The position numbers and the translations under genes are program-made. This document shows, one piece after another, positions 21,967 through 33,967 of a DNA stretch of 64,000 nt (within the stretch, counting starts at the first letter, position 1; each line of letters opens with the position of its first letter). Source of the stretch: Patella vulgata (taxonomy: Eukaryota > Mollusca > Gastropoda > Patellidae); NCBI RefSeq assembly GCF_932274485.2, contig NC_065883.2:45788539-45852538 (forward strand), in the 5' to 3' direction. Below the pieces are notes generated by a model, which ran no database searches, had not been told where the DNA came from, and worked only from the letters and a program-made list of their open reading frames with translations.

Positions 21967-22800
21967 ACATTCTGGTGATCACCAAGGTTTTGTTGCGCCT
22001 TTAGTTTTCTGGCCTGTTGTTCTGGGGATTGAACCTTCTGCTACACTAAAGATCCCACGCGAAATATTTTCGGTGAATGTATTTATATGATCGTGTCAAA
22101 CTACGCTTGGGTCGATTTCGTCACTAATGTTAAAAAAGAGCCCAGTTTGCTTGTTCAAGTTTCCATCCTTTTTTGCACGGGACTGGTTCTTTATTGACGT
22201 TTGAGTTTTTTCAGTTAAAGCTAAACTCCGATTATAAAACTACAGAAATAATTAAATACAAAAAAGGGTACGCCCAATACAACCGCCAGCATTGCGATCG
22301 CTTTGGGCGGACAAACACATAGGCAGGCCACGCCCATTTCCAGTATTCGCCGTGTCAACCGAAGTGTCCACAACCGGTTAGATATAGTCAACTACCAATT
22401 ACCTTCTGACTGATTGGATTGAAGTCTTTCCACTATCAGCTCACATAAAATATTATTGCTACACAATTATTATGTCTGATCAGGTATATATTATTTTACT
22501 AATTAGACGGAATAAGTCAACCACAACAGAGTAGAAAGACTAAATACTTTTCTGCGTCATAAAGTCTAGTATTATCATTCCAAAATATCTCCAAAGCAGC
22601 AATAAAACTGTAGTCCTCTCCATAACTAATCCTTTATCAGAGGATTCGATCGGTTAGGATTTTTTTTTTTTTTTGTAATGTCCAGAAAAGTATAAGTTAT
22701 GTCCCTTGATCGCTATTATAACAACAATCGGAAGTGAAAACTTACTTGATGGAGAGGACACTACAGTTTTATTGCTGATTTGGATATATTTTGGAACGAT
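21967..22800. other. No gene seen
   Basis: Apparently single-copy sequence. A 17-base T tract at about 22660 is the only notable feature. Confidence 0.5.
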
Positions 22801-24096
22801 AACCACTGAACTGAACGTGTGACATACACGTGGGAGGGGTTCATTGTCAAATTTGACACTTCAAGGAAAGGTTGATGAAAACTGTCGCGTGCTGGTTTAT
22901 CCTATCCATGTTTGCTTTCCTATCGTTTCTTGCATAAAATTTACTTTTTAGAGTATCTTTGCTTTAGTGTGTTACGTTTAATTTGCAATGAGACGTCTTC
23001 ATCATGATGAACGTCTACGTGCTATTGGCATGCTTCAAATGGGTTCTACACAGCGAGCAGTAGCCAACATGCTTAATGTGTCACAGTCTGTGATCAGCAG
23101 ACCCTGGAACCGGTACCATCAAACACACAATGTTGATGATAGACCTCGTTCAGGTCGTCCTAGAGCCACTACACAAGCCCAGGATCGATACATTCCTACA
23201 CAGGTCCTGCGAAATCGAGGACAAACGGCTTATCAGCTTTCTGTAAACTTATAGGAATTCGAAAGACACCCCAAACGATTAGAAATCGGCTACCTGCAGC
23301 CCATTTGCTTGCGCGACGACCGTGTGTTGTGCCTCCATTAAATCGCCAGCACATGTCAAACAGGCGTAGAAATTGGGGTAATCGTCGATGGGCGCGTGTA
23401 ATGTTCTCAGATGAGTCCAGATTTACTTTGGATTTAACCGATAGGTGTGTAAATGAGCGAGATGCTAACGTTAACGTCAGACAGCATGATAGTTTCGGGC
23501 GTGGGAATCACCATGACTGGCAGAACGGATTTTCATATTGTTCAAGGAAGGGTCACTGGTGTATACTACCGTGCCCTTTGCTCAACGTGCAGGATGATAA
23601 TGCCCGTGCCCATCGCGCCCGTGTCGTGAGTGACCACCTCCAGCGTCACCATATTGTCCATATACCTTGGCCAGCCCTGAGTCCTGACCTTGCCCCTATA
23701 GAGCATGTCTGGAACATGGTCGGGAGACGTGTACGTCGACGTCAACCGACAACACTGCAAGAATTGGTCTTGACACAGCCAGGGGAGTGGGTCAGATTGC
23801 CCCAAATCGTGATTGGACGTTTGATTAGGAGCATGCCACGACGAATTGCTGAATGTCTGAGGATTGGTGGAGCAATTACACATTATTAAAAGAAATTTCA
23901 AAAACGTCCATTTTCACTTTTGACAGTGTATCTCTTTGCGAGTGAAATGGGGCCGTCAGATAAGCTGCCCATATGAACTGTTCATGTTCATGTGCAGGCA
24001 ATTGGCCCGTTATTAACATAACCTCTAATAAAAACAGCCGTGTATTTCCGCAGTTTTGTATTGTTTCTGAATACCCCCTACTTTTTCTGAAGAGTA
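22800..24096 (+). mobile_element. Tc1-like transposon, family 2, 5' end truncated
   Basis: Similarity to the other family-2 copies starts at about 22800 (ACCACTGAACTG), so the 5' terminal repeat is missing. The 3' terminal repeat is present at 24071-24096 (CCCCCTACTTTTTCTGAAG then AGTA) and is followed by TA and LINE sequence. Confidence 0.88.
22988..23887 (+). pseudogene. Tc1-family DD34E transposase, family 2
   Basis: The N-terminal helix-turn-helix part runs 22988-23254 ('RAVANMLNVSQSVISRPW', 'RSGRPRATT') and stops early. A second frame from 23305 holds 'RVMFSDESRFTLDL', 'NVQDDNARAHRARV' and 'PDLAPIEHVWNMVGR', so all three catalytic positions (D, D, E with 34 residues between the last two) are still readable. 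Small deletions in 23440-23600 remove part of the core around 'GSVMVWGG', so it is inactive. Confidence 0.88.
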
Positions 24097-24480
24097 TATA
24101 TCCCGATGTCGTCACTGCGTTCGAGGCCCACAGATTGTCCTGCTACGCTTTCTTTGTTATCTCAAAAGTCTTTGATCGAGTATATCACAGTGGCCTGATA
24201 CATAAACTAAAAAACTGCGGTATTAACGACGCGTGTCTTAAGTGACTATCAAGCTACACCAGTGACAGGAAACAGGGGAACGTAATATGTGATAATCCAT
24301 ACAAAACTACGCCATAACGCAGTACACTGAAATTGGATCTATACCATAGTAAATGCACAGCATTATTTCTTGGACTGTTTCACGATTTGGTAAACAACAC
24401 GCCAGATCATATTAACATTAATATTAGTACAGTATTATGGGGTGATAACAACTTAAGCAATTCTCAAAATAATCGACTCA
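24097..24480 (+). pseudogene. LINE reverse transcriptase fragment
   Basis: Right after the Tc1 end the frame reads 'VISKVFDRVYHSGLIHKLKN' and 'LSSYTSDRKQGNVI', the DxSKAFDRVWH segment of LINE reverse transcriptases, then a degraded stretch 'LFHDLVNNTPDHINI'. It seems to continue the LINE piece that ends at the Tc1 element at 19791, although that piece is inverted relative to this one. Confidence 0.7.
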
Positions 24481-25109
24481 TTAAAAAAAAAATATCTTAA
24501 AGATACATGATTTGGCAATGTTATTTAATTATTACTTTTCTTTATATTCGAAATAAACAGTAAAATTTGTTTAAAACGTGATTTGGGTCAACATTTTAAA
24601 AGTGTACTTCCAATACCATAGATTCTAGTGAGGTGTAAACGAACATTCGCCAGTGGTTTAAGAGTGGTCCTTATCCTAAGTTACTATTTGAAAATACACC
24701 TTTAAGCTTGAAATAACCACGTACCACCAGATTTTGCAACCTTTCGATATTTCCTCCTGTAAGATAGTTGCAAATGGGGTTAAAATTTTAAGATTGACGT
24801 CATATATAGATAGACCGCTTACGCCTAATGAATGGCCCGGGCCGCGATGACATGCAGCTCGATACTTCCCTTCCCTTTATTTACAAGCTATCACTGAACA
24901 TAACGGACGTATTGTACTGTGACAGCTCTCTGTTCATCCAGGCGTAGCAACCAAGATAATTACACATTACGACAAGCTAAATGGAAATTTACTATATACT
25001 AAGATTTACTAACACGATAAAGTGGACGGTTTTATTTGTTGCTGTAAATCGACATCCAACTTTCATTCAAAATCTCAAATTATTATCTAAAGTAATTCTT
25101 TGTTTAAAT
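24481..25109. other. No gene; probable LINE leader toward the end
   Basis: There is no recognisable coding sequence. The last part may be the 5' untranslated region of the I-type LINE whose ORF1 starts at 25120. Confidence 0.45.
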
Positions 25110-25119
25110 ACAAACCAAT

Positions 25120-26487
25120 ATGGCGGCTACAAACTATTTTGAATATCTGTTAAACACACCACTACCCATCTCTTTTAAAGCGATAAACAGGAGTAGTGGT
25201 AATAATAAAATAAAATATAGCGAAGTGGGCATAGTTAAGTCTAAGGATCACACAAAATCTATAGCTATAAAAAGTAAAACCATTGGCGACGAAATCAAAA
25301 CCAAATGGGAAATAAAAGACACTCCCGAAATTAAAATATTGAAAAATGGGAACGTGCGACTGACGTTTGAAAATGCTAGCGATGAGGAAATGGCGTGCAA
25401 GATTGAAAAACTAAACCGAGTAGAAGTGGTAATTGCCCCACCCCTATCTCTCACCAATGAGCATGGCATTATTTATGTTGTCCCATGTGAATACTCAAAC
25501 GAAGAACATTTAGACAATTTGCAAAGTAATGGATATCATGTTATAAATATATATAGGTACATAATCCCACATGGCACAAAATCGGGAACCATACAGGTAA
25601 AATTAGGCTACCAGATAAGAACATTAGTATTCTCCGTGTCAAAATATGTAGAAACTGTCAAAAGTTTGGACATAACGAGTCTCACTGCAAGGGTAAAACA
25701 GCGTGCGAGAAACGTTCATAATTGCACAGCAGTTATACCTGCTCATCTGAAGCATTAATACGTGTCAATTGTGGCGAAAGTCACGAGTCAACTGACAAAA
25801 CTTGCTCAAATTCATTGAAATAAAATAATTCCCAGAATCCAATATACTAAGAACATTTCGTTTAAGGAAGCAAAATTAACTTTAATGTCATACAGGGACA
25901 TACGAGAAGGGCGCGTTGAAAGGCAAAATATATTAACTAGTCAATCAAACTTAGATAAGGATAAACCGAAAGAATCACATAATTACTACACTCCAACTTT
26001 CATCGACAGAAACTCTTTTTATGAGTTTTTATTGGGAAGAACGCTTGGTGTAATCGCTTGTATAAATAGCTCAAAGGACAAGGACTGTGTAATTTACGTT
26101 ATTAAACAAGGTGCAAAAAAGTAGATTATTGACAACCATCTAGAAATAAATAGTACAGTTCCAAATCACGTGATTAACAATACTCAGAGAGCTGAATCAG
26201 ATACTGAGGTTTGTAACGGTGAGATGTTATCTGCTCACTCGGATGACCACATCTCATATGCAGCTAAAAAGACGAAAATATCTAACAATCGCTCAACCAT
26301 CGACCAAGTCAAACGACGGGAAAGCAAATTACCCCTGAAACGGAAATTTCCGAAACGAACAACCTTCGTGTCTGTTCATGCCGAGGAAACATCGAACAAA
26401 GGACACGTACATAAACATAAAAATAAGAAGAATCCCAAGGCTAATGACAAAATAAATAAGAAAAATACTAACGAATACTCTAACTGA
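25120..26487 (+). pseudogene. I-type LINE ORF1 (gag-like, zinc knuckle)
   Basis: A first frame of 212 residues (25120-25758) begins MAATNYFEYLLNTP and contains the RNA-binding fold typical of I-type ORF1 ('ILKNGNVRLTFENASDEEMA', 'IQVKLGYQIRTLVFSVSKY'). In a shifted frame at about 25760-25800 follows 'VNCGESHESTDKTC', a CCHC-type knuckle. The C-terminal part (25885-26487) is Lys-rich ('HVHKHKNKKNPKANDKINKK'). The protein would coat the LINE RNA. At least two frame breaks. Confidence 0.7.
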
Positions 26488-26573
26488 CTCATTAATGAGA
26501 AGTAAATTTCTCCATTCAAAATAATCCAATAACTTACATCGGTATATTCAATAAGTTAACCATAATGTAATTA

Positions 26574-28720
26574 AATACTAATGGTCTCAGACCACGTGTG
26601 ACATAATTGAACCACCTTGTTAGCAAATCCAAAATTGATATAATATGCATATGGGAAACAAAATTAGGTCTAACGCAGAAGGATCCAAAACTGCCTGGGT
26701 ACACATTTTTGCGATGTTCGTCAGTGAATAACTATCATATAAGTTTATTAGAATAGACTCGGGTGAAGTTGAGGTAATCGGATTAGAATTAGCAACAACC
26801 TACAAACAAAATATGACCATAGTTAAGATTTATAATCCGTGTAAAATCATAGAGGAAGAAGCGTATCAAAAGAATATATGATCAAATAAATACTAAAGAT
26901 AATAATAATGCCGGAGATAAATAATTTTATTGACAATTCTAATTTGGTTCCAATAGATAACGGTGACCCAACATATTTCGGTTCTGGCAACAAACTGAGT
27001 GCAACCCACCTTGATCTTACCCTAACATCTCCCAGTATAGCTTTAAACTGTAAGTGGCAAGTCATGAATAATACGCTGGGTACTGATCATCTAATAGTCT
27101 TAACTGAAATAAACTCCAACGTAAATAAAGAACCAGTACGTGCAAACAAAGATGAAAACTTGGACACGCCAATTGGGCTCTTTTTCGACACTATTGTGAA
27201 GAAATCGACCCAAGTGAAGTTAGACACGATGGTATACATACATTCACCAAAAATATTTACCGAGAAAATTTAGCGTGCGATCTTTAATGTACCAGAAGCT
27301 TCAATCCCCAGAACAACCGGCGGGAAAACCAAAGGCGCTCCAAAACCTTGGTGGTCCCCAGATTGTCATACAGTCGTAAATGCAACTTTTTCGTGTATGG
27401 TACACAGAGAATAAATCTTTGTATAAGCAGTGCGGTGCAAACGCCAGACAGGTCATTTCAGAGGCAAAAGCAAAGCATTGGATGGCATTCTGTGAATGAT
27501 AAAACTAAAATTTCAAATGTCTGGAAAACAATACATGAAATAAGCGGCAAATATTTTTCTAGAAATATCCCTACTCGTAATTATGAACCCCAATCAGCCA
27601 TGACAAATAGCGAAAATGGAGACCTGTTAGCGAAAACGTTTGCTGGTGGCAGTGGCGATAAAAATCACAGTGAAAAATTCTTAAAACGAAAGTCTGAATT
27701 TCATTGGAATAAACAATCGCGTAACCTAGCAGACGAACATAAAGCCATTAACTTACCTTTTACCTTAGAGAAAATGCATAATGGTTTAGGTGGTAAAATT
27801 GACTCGGCGGCTGGCGAAGATATAGCATGTTATATAGCATGTTAAGAAACTCCCAGGGTCATTACGTAATTTACTTCTAGAATTATTCACTAAATCATGG
27901 TCAGAAGGAATAGTTCCTACAAGCTGGAAAACAGCAACGCTAAGCCCATTGATTAAACCATTAAAAGATAACAACCAGGTCTTACAGGCCGATAAGTTTG
28001 AACTCAACAGTGTGCAAAACACTTAAGACTATGGTAAATAATAGGCTAAGATATTATTGTGAAAGTAATGGATTAATTAGTCCAATCAAGATGAGGTTAC
28101 AACATGACATCATGATTTCACTGTCTAAAAAGAACAATTATCTATGTGCAGTATTCGCCGACCTGACCAAGGCATTTGACTTAGTTTGGGTAGATGGCCT
28201 ACTTAAAAAAGTACATGGAGTAGGGGTAACAGGACGAATGTTCCACTGGATCGAGGATTTTCTAAACGATAGGCAAATAAAAGTTAATGTAGGTCTCTCT
28301 ATAAGCAATAAATATGAACTCGAAAATGGCACAACCCAGGGTTCCGTTATAAGTCCGACACTTTTCAATATCATGTTTAATGACCTTCAGTCTAATAACT
28401 ACATTTAAAAAACTTATTTCTGTAGCGGTCTATGCAGATGGCAGCTCAATCTGGCATTCAGAGAATAACTACGGTACGGTTAGAACGAGAATGCAAGACG
28501 CTTTAGATAAATTGTCGAAATGGTCCAATGACTAGGGATTTCGCATATCTGAAATTAAAACGGTATATATGCTATTCTGTAGGGATCAAAGGGAAATGTC
28601 TATGAAACTGGAAATGAACAACATCCGAATTGAATTCAAAGATCAGGCAAAGCTTCTTAGGATAACCGTTGATCGCAAAATGACTTTTATACCCCAATTG
28701 AAAATATTGTTAAAATATTG
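26574..28720 (+). pseudogene. I-type LINE ORF2: endonuclease and reverse transcriptase
   Basis: The endonuclease remnant begins 'NTNGLRPRV' and shows 'IDIICIWETKLG' and 'LGTDHLIVL'. The reverse transcriptase shows 'IVPTSWKTATLSPLIKP', 'FADLTKAFDLVW', 'GTTQGSVISPTLFNIMFND' and a decayed catalytic box 'VAVYADGSSIW' in place of the usual FADD. Stops and frame changes occur throughout, so this is an old copy. Confidence 0.78.
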
Positions 28721-29306
28721 TTAATGATATATAGGTCCATGATAAGATCAATACGTGACTATGGCTGTGTTGTGTTTGCGAGTTCAAATAAAAGAGCTCT
28801 TCCTAAACTAAACAGTTTACAATATCAGGCAATAAAGATAGCAACGAAGGCTTCATTTGACATAAAAAGGGAAAGCCTGTTGCAAGAAGTAGGTGAATTG
28901 TCCTTCGCACTGAGGCGCAAGGAACTAACATTGAGATACTGGTCTAAGATACAATATCTTGGGAACAGCTGTCCAACATCTAAGTGTGCAAAAACATCAA
29001 GGATAAATTCAAAAAGAAATGTTAAATCAGAGACCCAACCGTTCGTTCACAGAGCAAATGATCTATTAAAAGACTTAAGATATTTTCGTATCAAGCCCCA
29101 TGGATTTTATTAAACCCACATTATGACATAAGCCAGAGCAATGTTGTTAAGAAGAAAAAAAACCCCACAACACGCTCAAATGCTATCAAGGGAATTCCTG
29201 AACGAAAAATGGTCATCTCATGTGAAAATATACACAGACGGATCTCGCCATCCAAACACAACCAAAACTGCATTAGATGTAGTCATTCCTGAATTTAATG
29301 TTAATA

Positions 29307-30792
29307 TACTATTCAAAAAAAGTAGGGGATATTTGGTTTTGGGGGCATAATACTAAAATATGCAAATGACTACGAAAAAAGTCACTATAGAACGTAACAG
29401 AAGAAACATTTCCAGTTACATGTGACGCCCAAACGCACCAATAGCTACCGCATGGAATGCAGGTGATGCTTGGGATCATCATGGGGGTCCAACCCAAGAT
29501 TTGCACGACTCTGACTTTGAATGTTACAGTCATTGTGGCATTGAATTCCAGGGTGGAAACATCAGTTTAATTGTTTTAGTGACCAGAAAACAAATTTTGA
29601 TATGCGTCGGCTTACCCAAAATGAAAGGTTACGTGCCCTTGGCATGCTACAGATCGGCACATCACAGGCGGTTGTGGCGCGGACGATGAATGTTTCTCAG
29701 TCTGTCATAAGCAGGCTATGGTCCAGATACCGTGATACACAATCTGTACAGGACAGACCACGCTCAGGTCGACCAAGGGCGACAACTCAAGCCCAGGATC
29801 AGAAATCGTGTCATCACAGAAAATCAGATCAGTGCTCGTCTTCAAACAGACACTGGTGTGAGAGTGAGTGGCCAGACGATTCGGAATCGACTGCATAGGG
29901 GTCACCTTCGCGCCCGACGTCCTCGCGTGATCCCTTGTTTGAGAGATCATCACATTCAGGCAAGACGTCGTTGGTGTAGGGATCGTCAACACTGGGATAA
30001 TCGACGCTGGAGCAATGTGATGTTTTCAGATGAGTCAAGGTTCACTGTTGATTTTTTGGACAGACGTAGGAGGGTGTGGCGTCGTCGAAACGAGCGCTTC
30101 CAAGACGTTAACGTCATCAGACATGATCGATTTGGGGGTGGTTCTGTTATGGTGTGGGGAAGCATCACTGTTGCTGGGAGAACGGCTTTACATGTTGTTG
30201 CAGGGCGTGTTACAGGCCAGTACTACCGGGACAACATCTTGGCAGTCCATGTTGTGCCGTTCGCACGACGTCATGGCCGCCGTTTCATCTTCCAGGATGA
30301 CAACGCAAGATGTCACAGGGCCAGGATCGTTACAGGTTACCTCCAACAACAGAACATCACCACATTACCTTGGCCAGCACTGAGTCCCGACCTCTCCCCC
30401 ATCGAGCATGTCTGGGACATGCTTGGACAGAGGTTACGTCAACGTCAACAACGTCCTGCCAATGTCCAAGAACTTGCTGCTGCGTTGCAACGGGAATGGG
30501 ACAATCTGGACCAAAATGACCTTAGACGTCTCATTAGGAGTATGCCACGTCGGATCAATGCTTGTTTGGCAAAAAGAGGAGGATTTACCCGTTAATGACT
30601 TGGTTGTGATGCTGTGGTAACTTTGCTGTTTGACCCCGGGTATCATTTTACCCTTATAATGGTCAGTCTGTGCCTTACTTAGTCTAACGATCATTTGGAA
30701 TAAATCGATGAATGTGAACTTCATTTCATTTTGTCAGTTTCATTAGGTGACTTTAATAACACTTAAAAATCCCCTACTTTTTTTGAATAGTA
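29307..30792 (+). mobile_element. Tc1-like transposon, family 1, copy 2 (both ends present)
   Basis: The terminal inverted repeats TACTATTCAAAAAAAGTAGG (left) and the inverse (right, ending GAATAGTA) flank a 1,486-bp element. TA dinucleotides border both ends (29305-29306 and 30793-30794). It is inserted in the RNase H domain of the LINE and is far younger than its host. Confidence 0.95.
29602..30595 (+). pseudogene. Tc1-family DD34E transposase, family 1, copy 2
   Basis: It would be about 338 residues: helix-turn-helix domain, GRPR linker (RSGRPRATT), 'VMFSDESRFTVDF', 'GGGSVMVWGSI', 'FIFQDDNARCHRARI' and 'SPDLSPIEHVWDMLGQ', with 34 residues between the second Asp and the Glu. Relative to copy 1, about 22 bases after 'TTQAQD' (29803) are deleted, shifting the frame. 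Everything after it, including all three catalytic residues, is open to the stop at 30595. The transposase binds the terminal repeats and cuts and pastes the element into TA sites. Confidence 0.92.
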
Positions 30793-31990
30793 TATATCAA
30801 AAACGCTACCAGATGGATGCTTCATCCATACCACAGAATTAAAGGCCATATCCACAGCTCTTGAGTGGCTTGTGTCATCCACCGTTCAAATAGCAGTCAT
30901 TGTGTCAGACTCCCCTAGCAGCATAAAGTCAATAATACATGATAAAACAGCATCTAGACCAGAAACTGTTCAGAATATTCGAGCAAGTGTCTGTTCCCTC
31001 CGAAAAAAAAAAAAAAACTGTAGAATTTACATGGATACCATCCCATGTTGGCATAGTAGGCAATGGGTCTGCAGACAATCTGGCTCGCAAAGGAATCAGC
31101 CTCTGCGAGACCGAAGACTTACAATATAGCGTTCAGGAATTTAAAACCATTGTTAAAACTAAGATTAAATCAGAATGGAAAACTAAATTGGCCAGAGCAA
31201 ATACTTTTAGATTCAAATTAAATAACGATCTGGTTGTAAAGGCTGAGGTCAATCACTCATCTTGCAAAATTTGTGGATTAATCACAAGACTGAGAACTAA
31301 AGATTTAATTATCGACCATAAATATAAACCCGTGAAGTACGAAAGCGGCCACATTTTGACAGTTAATCATGTAGACTCCCAGTAAGAGGTTTAATTGAAG
31401 ATGTCAAATTTCAATTTACCCTCACCCCCCCCCCCCCCACCCCGGGAATATGTCATAAAATTTATGAAGCGATCTCAAAATTCATAACAGAATCAGGAAT
31501 TAACTGTTAAGTTAGTTGCGAAAAAGAGCACTGGTCATGAAATGACAACTGATTGTGTAGACCAGGCTGGCAGCTAAGCCAGCTGGATGCTTTAATAATA
31601 TCAGAATAAATTGACATTAAGATAGGGAGCTATATATCTAGTTACAAAGGAAGGAACTATGGTTGTAGGACAGTATGGCGACTCAGCCTACTGTATGATT
31701 TAATATAATAATAAATTAGGGAAAATAATGTCAAAAAGAATAGGGACCTGCACAACCATTATTAACGAGGACAATGCATATTAATCAATTTAATTTAATT
31801 TATGTCTAAAGATGTAATGCCATGTATTATTTCTATGGATTTTTAAATTTATTTTTATTGCTTTGTTCTGTGTTGCTGTCGGCTCTTCGTTTTCTTTTCG
31901 GGTAACTTTTATCTGGGGATAGTTATGCGCAAGAAAAACCCTAATGGAATGCCTTTAACTTTTAATCGCTGACGCCGTGAACCGTATTAA

Positions 31991-32709
31991 AGGACTTATA
32001 ACTTTTAACCATATGAAACTTATTGGACGAACAGTTTTCAATATGTAAATAATCCACGGGTCCACCTATGTGGTTTTTATTGCAAGCAATTTGATTTTCC
32101 ACATAACGCAAGCGGATTCTTTTTCCACGCGGGTTTTTTTTCTATCCACATTGATGATGTCAAACATAAGTCAGCTGGACCTCTTGTTTTAACCTGGGTT
32201 TTTTTTATTATTACAAAGAAAGAAGATGACACGCCCTCTCTTCTCACGATAAACAGCAAACAACAACAAAAGCCGCGAGAACCAATGTAAACAATCAGCA
32301 AACTAATGGTGAACGTGTATCAATTTAAGGTGGATAATAAGCCTTGTCAACAAGCCGAACTGACAGATTGATACCATGGCTTTATTTTTCCATAGTTTTA
32401 TTGGGAATGTAAAGCGTTAAACATTTTTTCATAGGAAAATATAAACTCGATACATTGATGGTACTTTTAGTATGAAATAAATCTATTATTTAAAATTTTA
32501 AAAAAAAGAATTCCAGTGCTTTATAACTTGGACTCTAACAGACCGTGTCCTACGATTGACAGAAATGTTTAGTTTGAAATTTTAGAGTAAGTAGTTTTTG
32601 TTTAAATATAATTTTGAAACTGCCACGCCCATTTTTTATCTTCATTGAGTGGCATTTTTTTATGTTGGAAATTTTGATACCGATATTTTAATGTATTGTT
32701 TGTGATACT
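31991..32709. other. No gene seen
   Basis: AT-rich sequence without recognisable coding potential or clear repeats. Confidence 0.45.
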
Positions 32710-33360
32710 AGTGGTAGCTATTGGAATATCTGCGACAACTTTTCTATATACATGTATATGAAATAATTAAAAACACGAAGATCACACATTTTTTACTTCA
32801 TTATTTATATTTTTAAAAGTTACATAAACACAGATCTATTCTGGAGGGAAAAAAACTTTTAGAACGTATTTTTGGGGGAGGGGTGTACAAGCTTAATAGC
32901 AATAATAATGATTTGTTAGAAGCCAAAGAGGCATATTGTATTGACAAATATCGTCCAGCTTTAAATGCAAAATTGTAGTAATTTCATTGCATATAAGTAT
33001 GCGAACAGAGATGTTCTGGGGCAAAAGTTTATGGCATATACAGGAATAGTTGTAATTGAGATATCTACTGGAAATTATGCAACAACTTTCCTAAGTATAT
33101 GAAGTAGCTAAAAACATGAAGGTCGTATGTTTTACTTTATTATTTATATTTTTAAAAATGACATAAACACAGATCTATTCTGGAGGGAAAAAAACTATAA
33201 TTTTAGAACGTATTTTTGGGGGAGGGGTGTACAAGCTTAATAGCAATAATAATGATTTGTTAGATGTCAAAGAGGCATATTGTATTGACAAATATCGTAC
33301 AGCTTTAAATGCAAAATTGTAGTAATTTTATTGCATATACTATAGGCCTAGTTATTGTGG
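32710..33360 (+). repeat. Tandem duplication, 339-bp unit, two copies
   Basis: CAGATCTATTCTGGAGGG occurs at 32831 and 33170, and the rest of the unit, including TTTTTGGGGGAGGGGTGTAC and GAGGCATATTGTATTGAC, repeats at the same spacing. Each unit encodes 'AYCIDKYRPALNAKL' and then a stop, which resembles the tail after a PLE GIY-YIG domain, but that is a weak match. Confidence 0.85.
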
Positions 33361-33483
33361 TCTGATTTGATATATAAGTTATGTTCCCTCTTTGTACTAC
33401 TGTGTTACTATGACGTCATAGTCATTGTTGTTGATTATCTGAAGAACATGTACATGACAATAATAATATCAAATATAAATATT

Positions 33484-33780
33484 TTAGAATACCAAATTAC
33501 AATATAAAAGTATGCAGCATTTATTTAATTTAGATTGATACTTGTTAATAAAATGCCATTCGTTATTTTCTAGCAAATTATTATCCGACCAGTTGAGTTT
33601 ATATAAAGGGAATACCCTAAATTTTCCCTTTCCACATGTATCTAAGTGTTCGCTTAATGGAATCATTCTATTTTTGGGATTAGCGATGTGCGATCTGTGT
33701 AGGTTCATCCTTATGTTGAGTTGTGATTCAGTTTTGCTTATATACTCTTCATTACAACCTAGACATATTATCAAGTAATA
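33484..33780 (-). pseudogene. Penelope-like element fragment: GIY-YIG domain, second family
   Basis: The minus-strand frame reads 'IICLGCNEEYISKTESQLNI', 'MNLHRSHIANPKN', 'SEHLDTCG' and 'LLENNEWHFINKYQSKLN'. This is the order of a PLE GIY-YIG domain (Y-C-x2-C, YI-G-like, HR, E...H, terminal K-x-LN). It is clearly different from the PLEs at 1.7-2.8 kb and 61-64 kb. Only the C-terminal domain is left. Confidence 0.7.
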
Positions 33781-33967
33781 ACATTTTTACTAAGTAAAAA
33801 GTAGGCTAATGGATGAAAGCCTGGCAAAAATTCCTTCTTGACTTACAGTACGTGATTTTGGTCCTGTCGTTCGTTTTTTTTTTTAACGATTTCAAGATTG
33901 TTATTGTAGTTAGAAGAAATTCTGAACCTAATGACATATTCACGTCATTGGTTATTATGTTTTGATG

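Larger units (their letters stand above)
29190..31381 (+). pseudogene. RNase H domain of the I-type LINE, interrupted
   Basis: The part before the Tc1 element reads 'VKIYTDGSRHPNTTKTALD' (first RNase H Asp in YTDGS). The part after it (30793 on) reads 'ALEWLVSSTVQIAVIVSDSP', and in another frame 'VEFTWIPSHVGIVGNGSADN', the classic D and HVG...AD motifs. It ends with a degraded Cys/His region ('SCKICGLITRL', 'HILTVNHV'). RNase H removes the RNA strand after reverse transcription. An A12 run at about 31005 is one of the frame breaks. Confidence 0.82.
25110..31990 (+). mobile_element. I-type LINE with RNase H (Nimb-like), decayed and split by a Tc1 element
   Basis: In order: ORF1 with a gag-like zinc knuckle (25120-26487), AP endonuclease (26574-27270), reverse transcriptase (27290-28720), RNase H (29190-29306, continuing at 30793-31200) and a 3' region to about 31990. 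An RNase H domain after the RT marks the I group. The 3' part contains GCTGACGCCGTGAACC and AGGACTTATAACTTTTA; I recall similar 3' ends in Nimb-like mollusc LINEs but could not check. There are many stops and frame changes. The Tc1 element at 29307-30792 sits inside the RNase H domain. Confidence 0.8.

Noticed and set aside
26847-27065. Minus-strand 72-residue hydrophobic frame as a membrane protein
   Set aside because: It is antisense to the endonuclease part of the I-type LINE.
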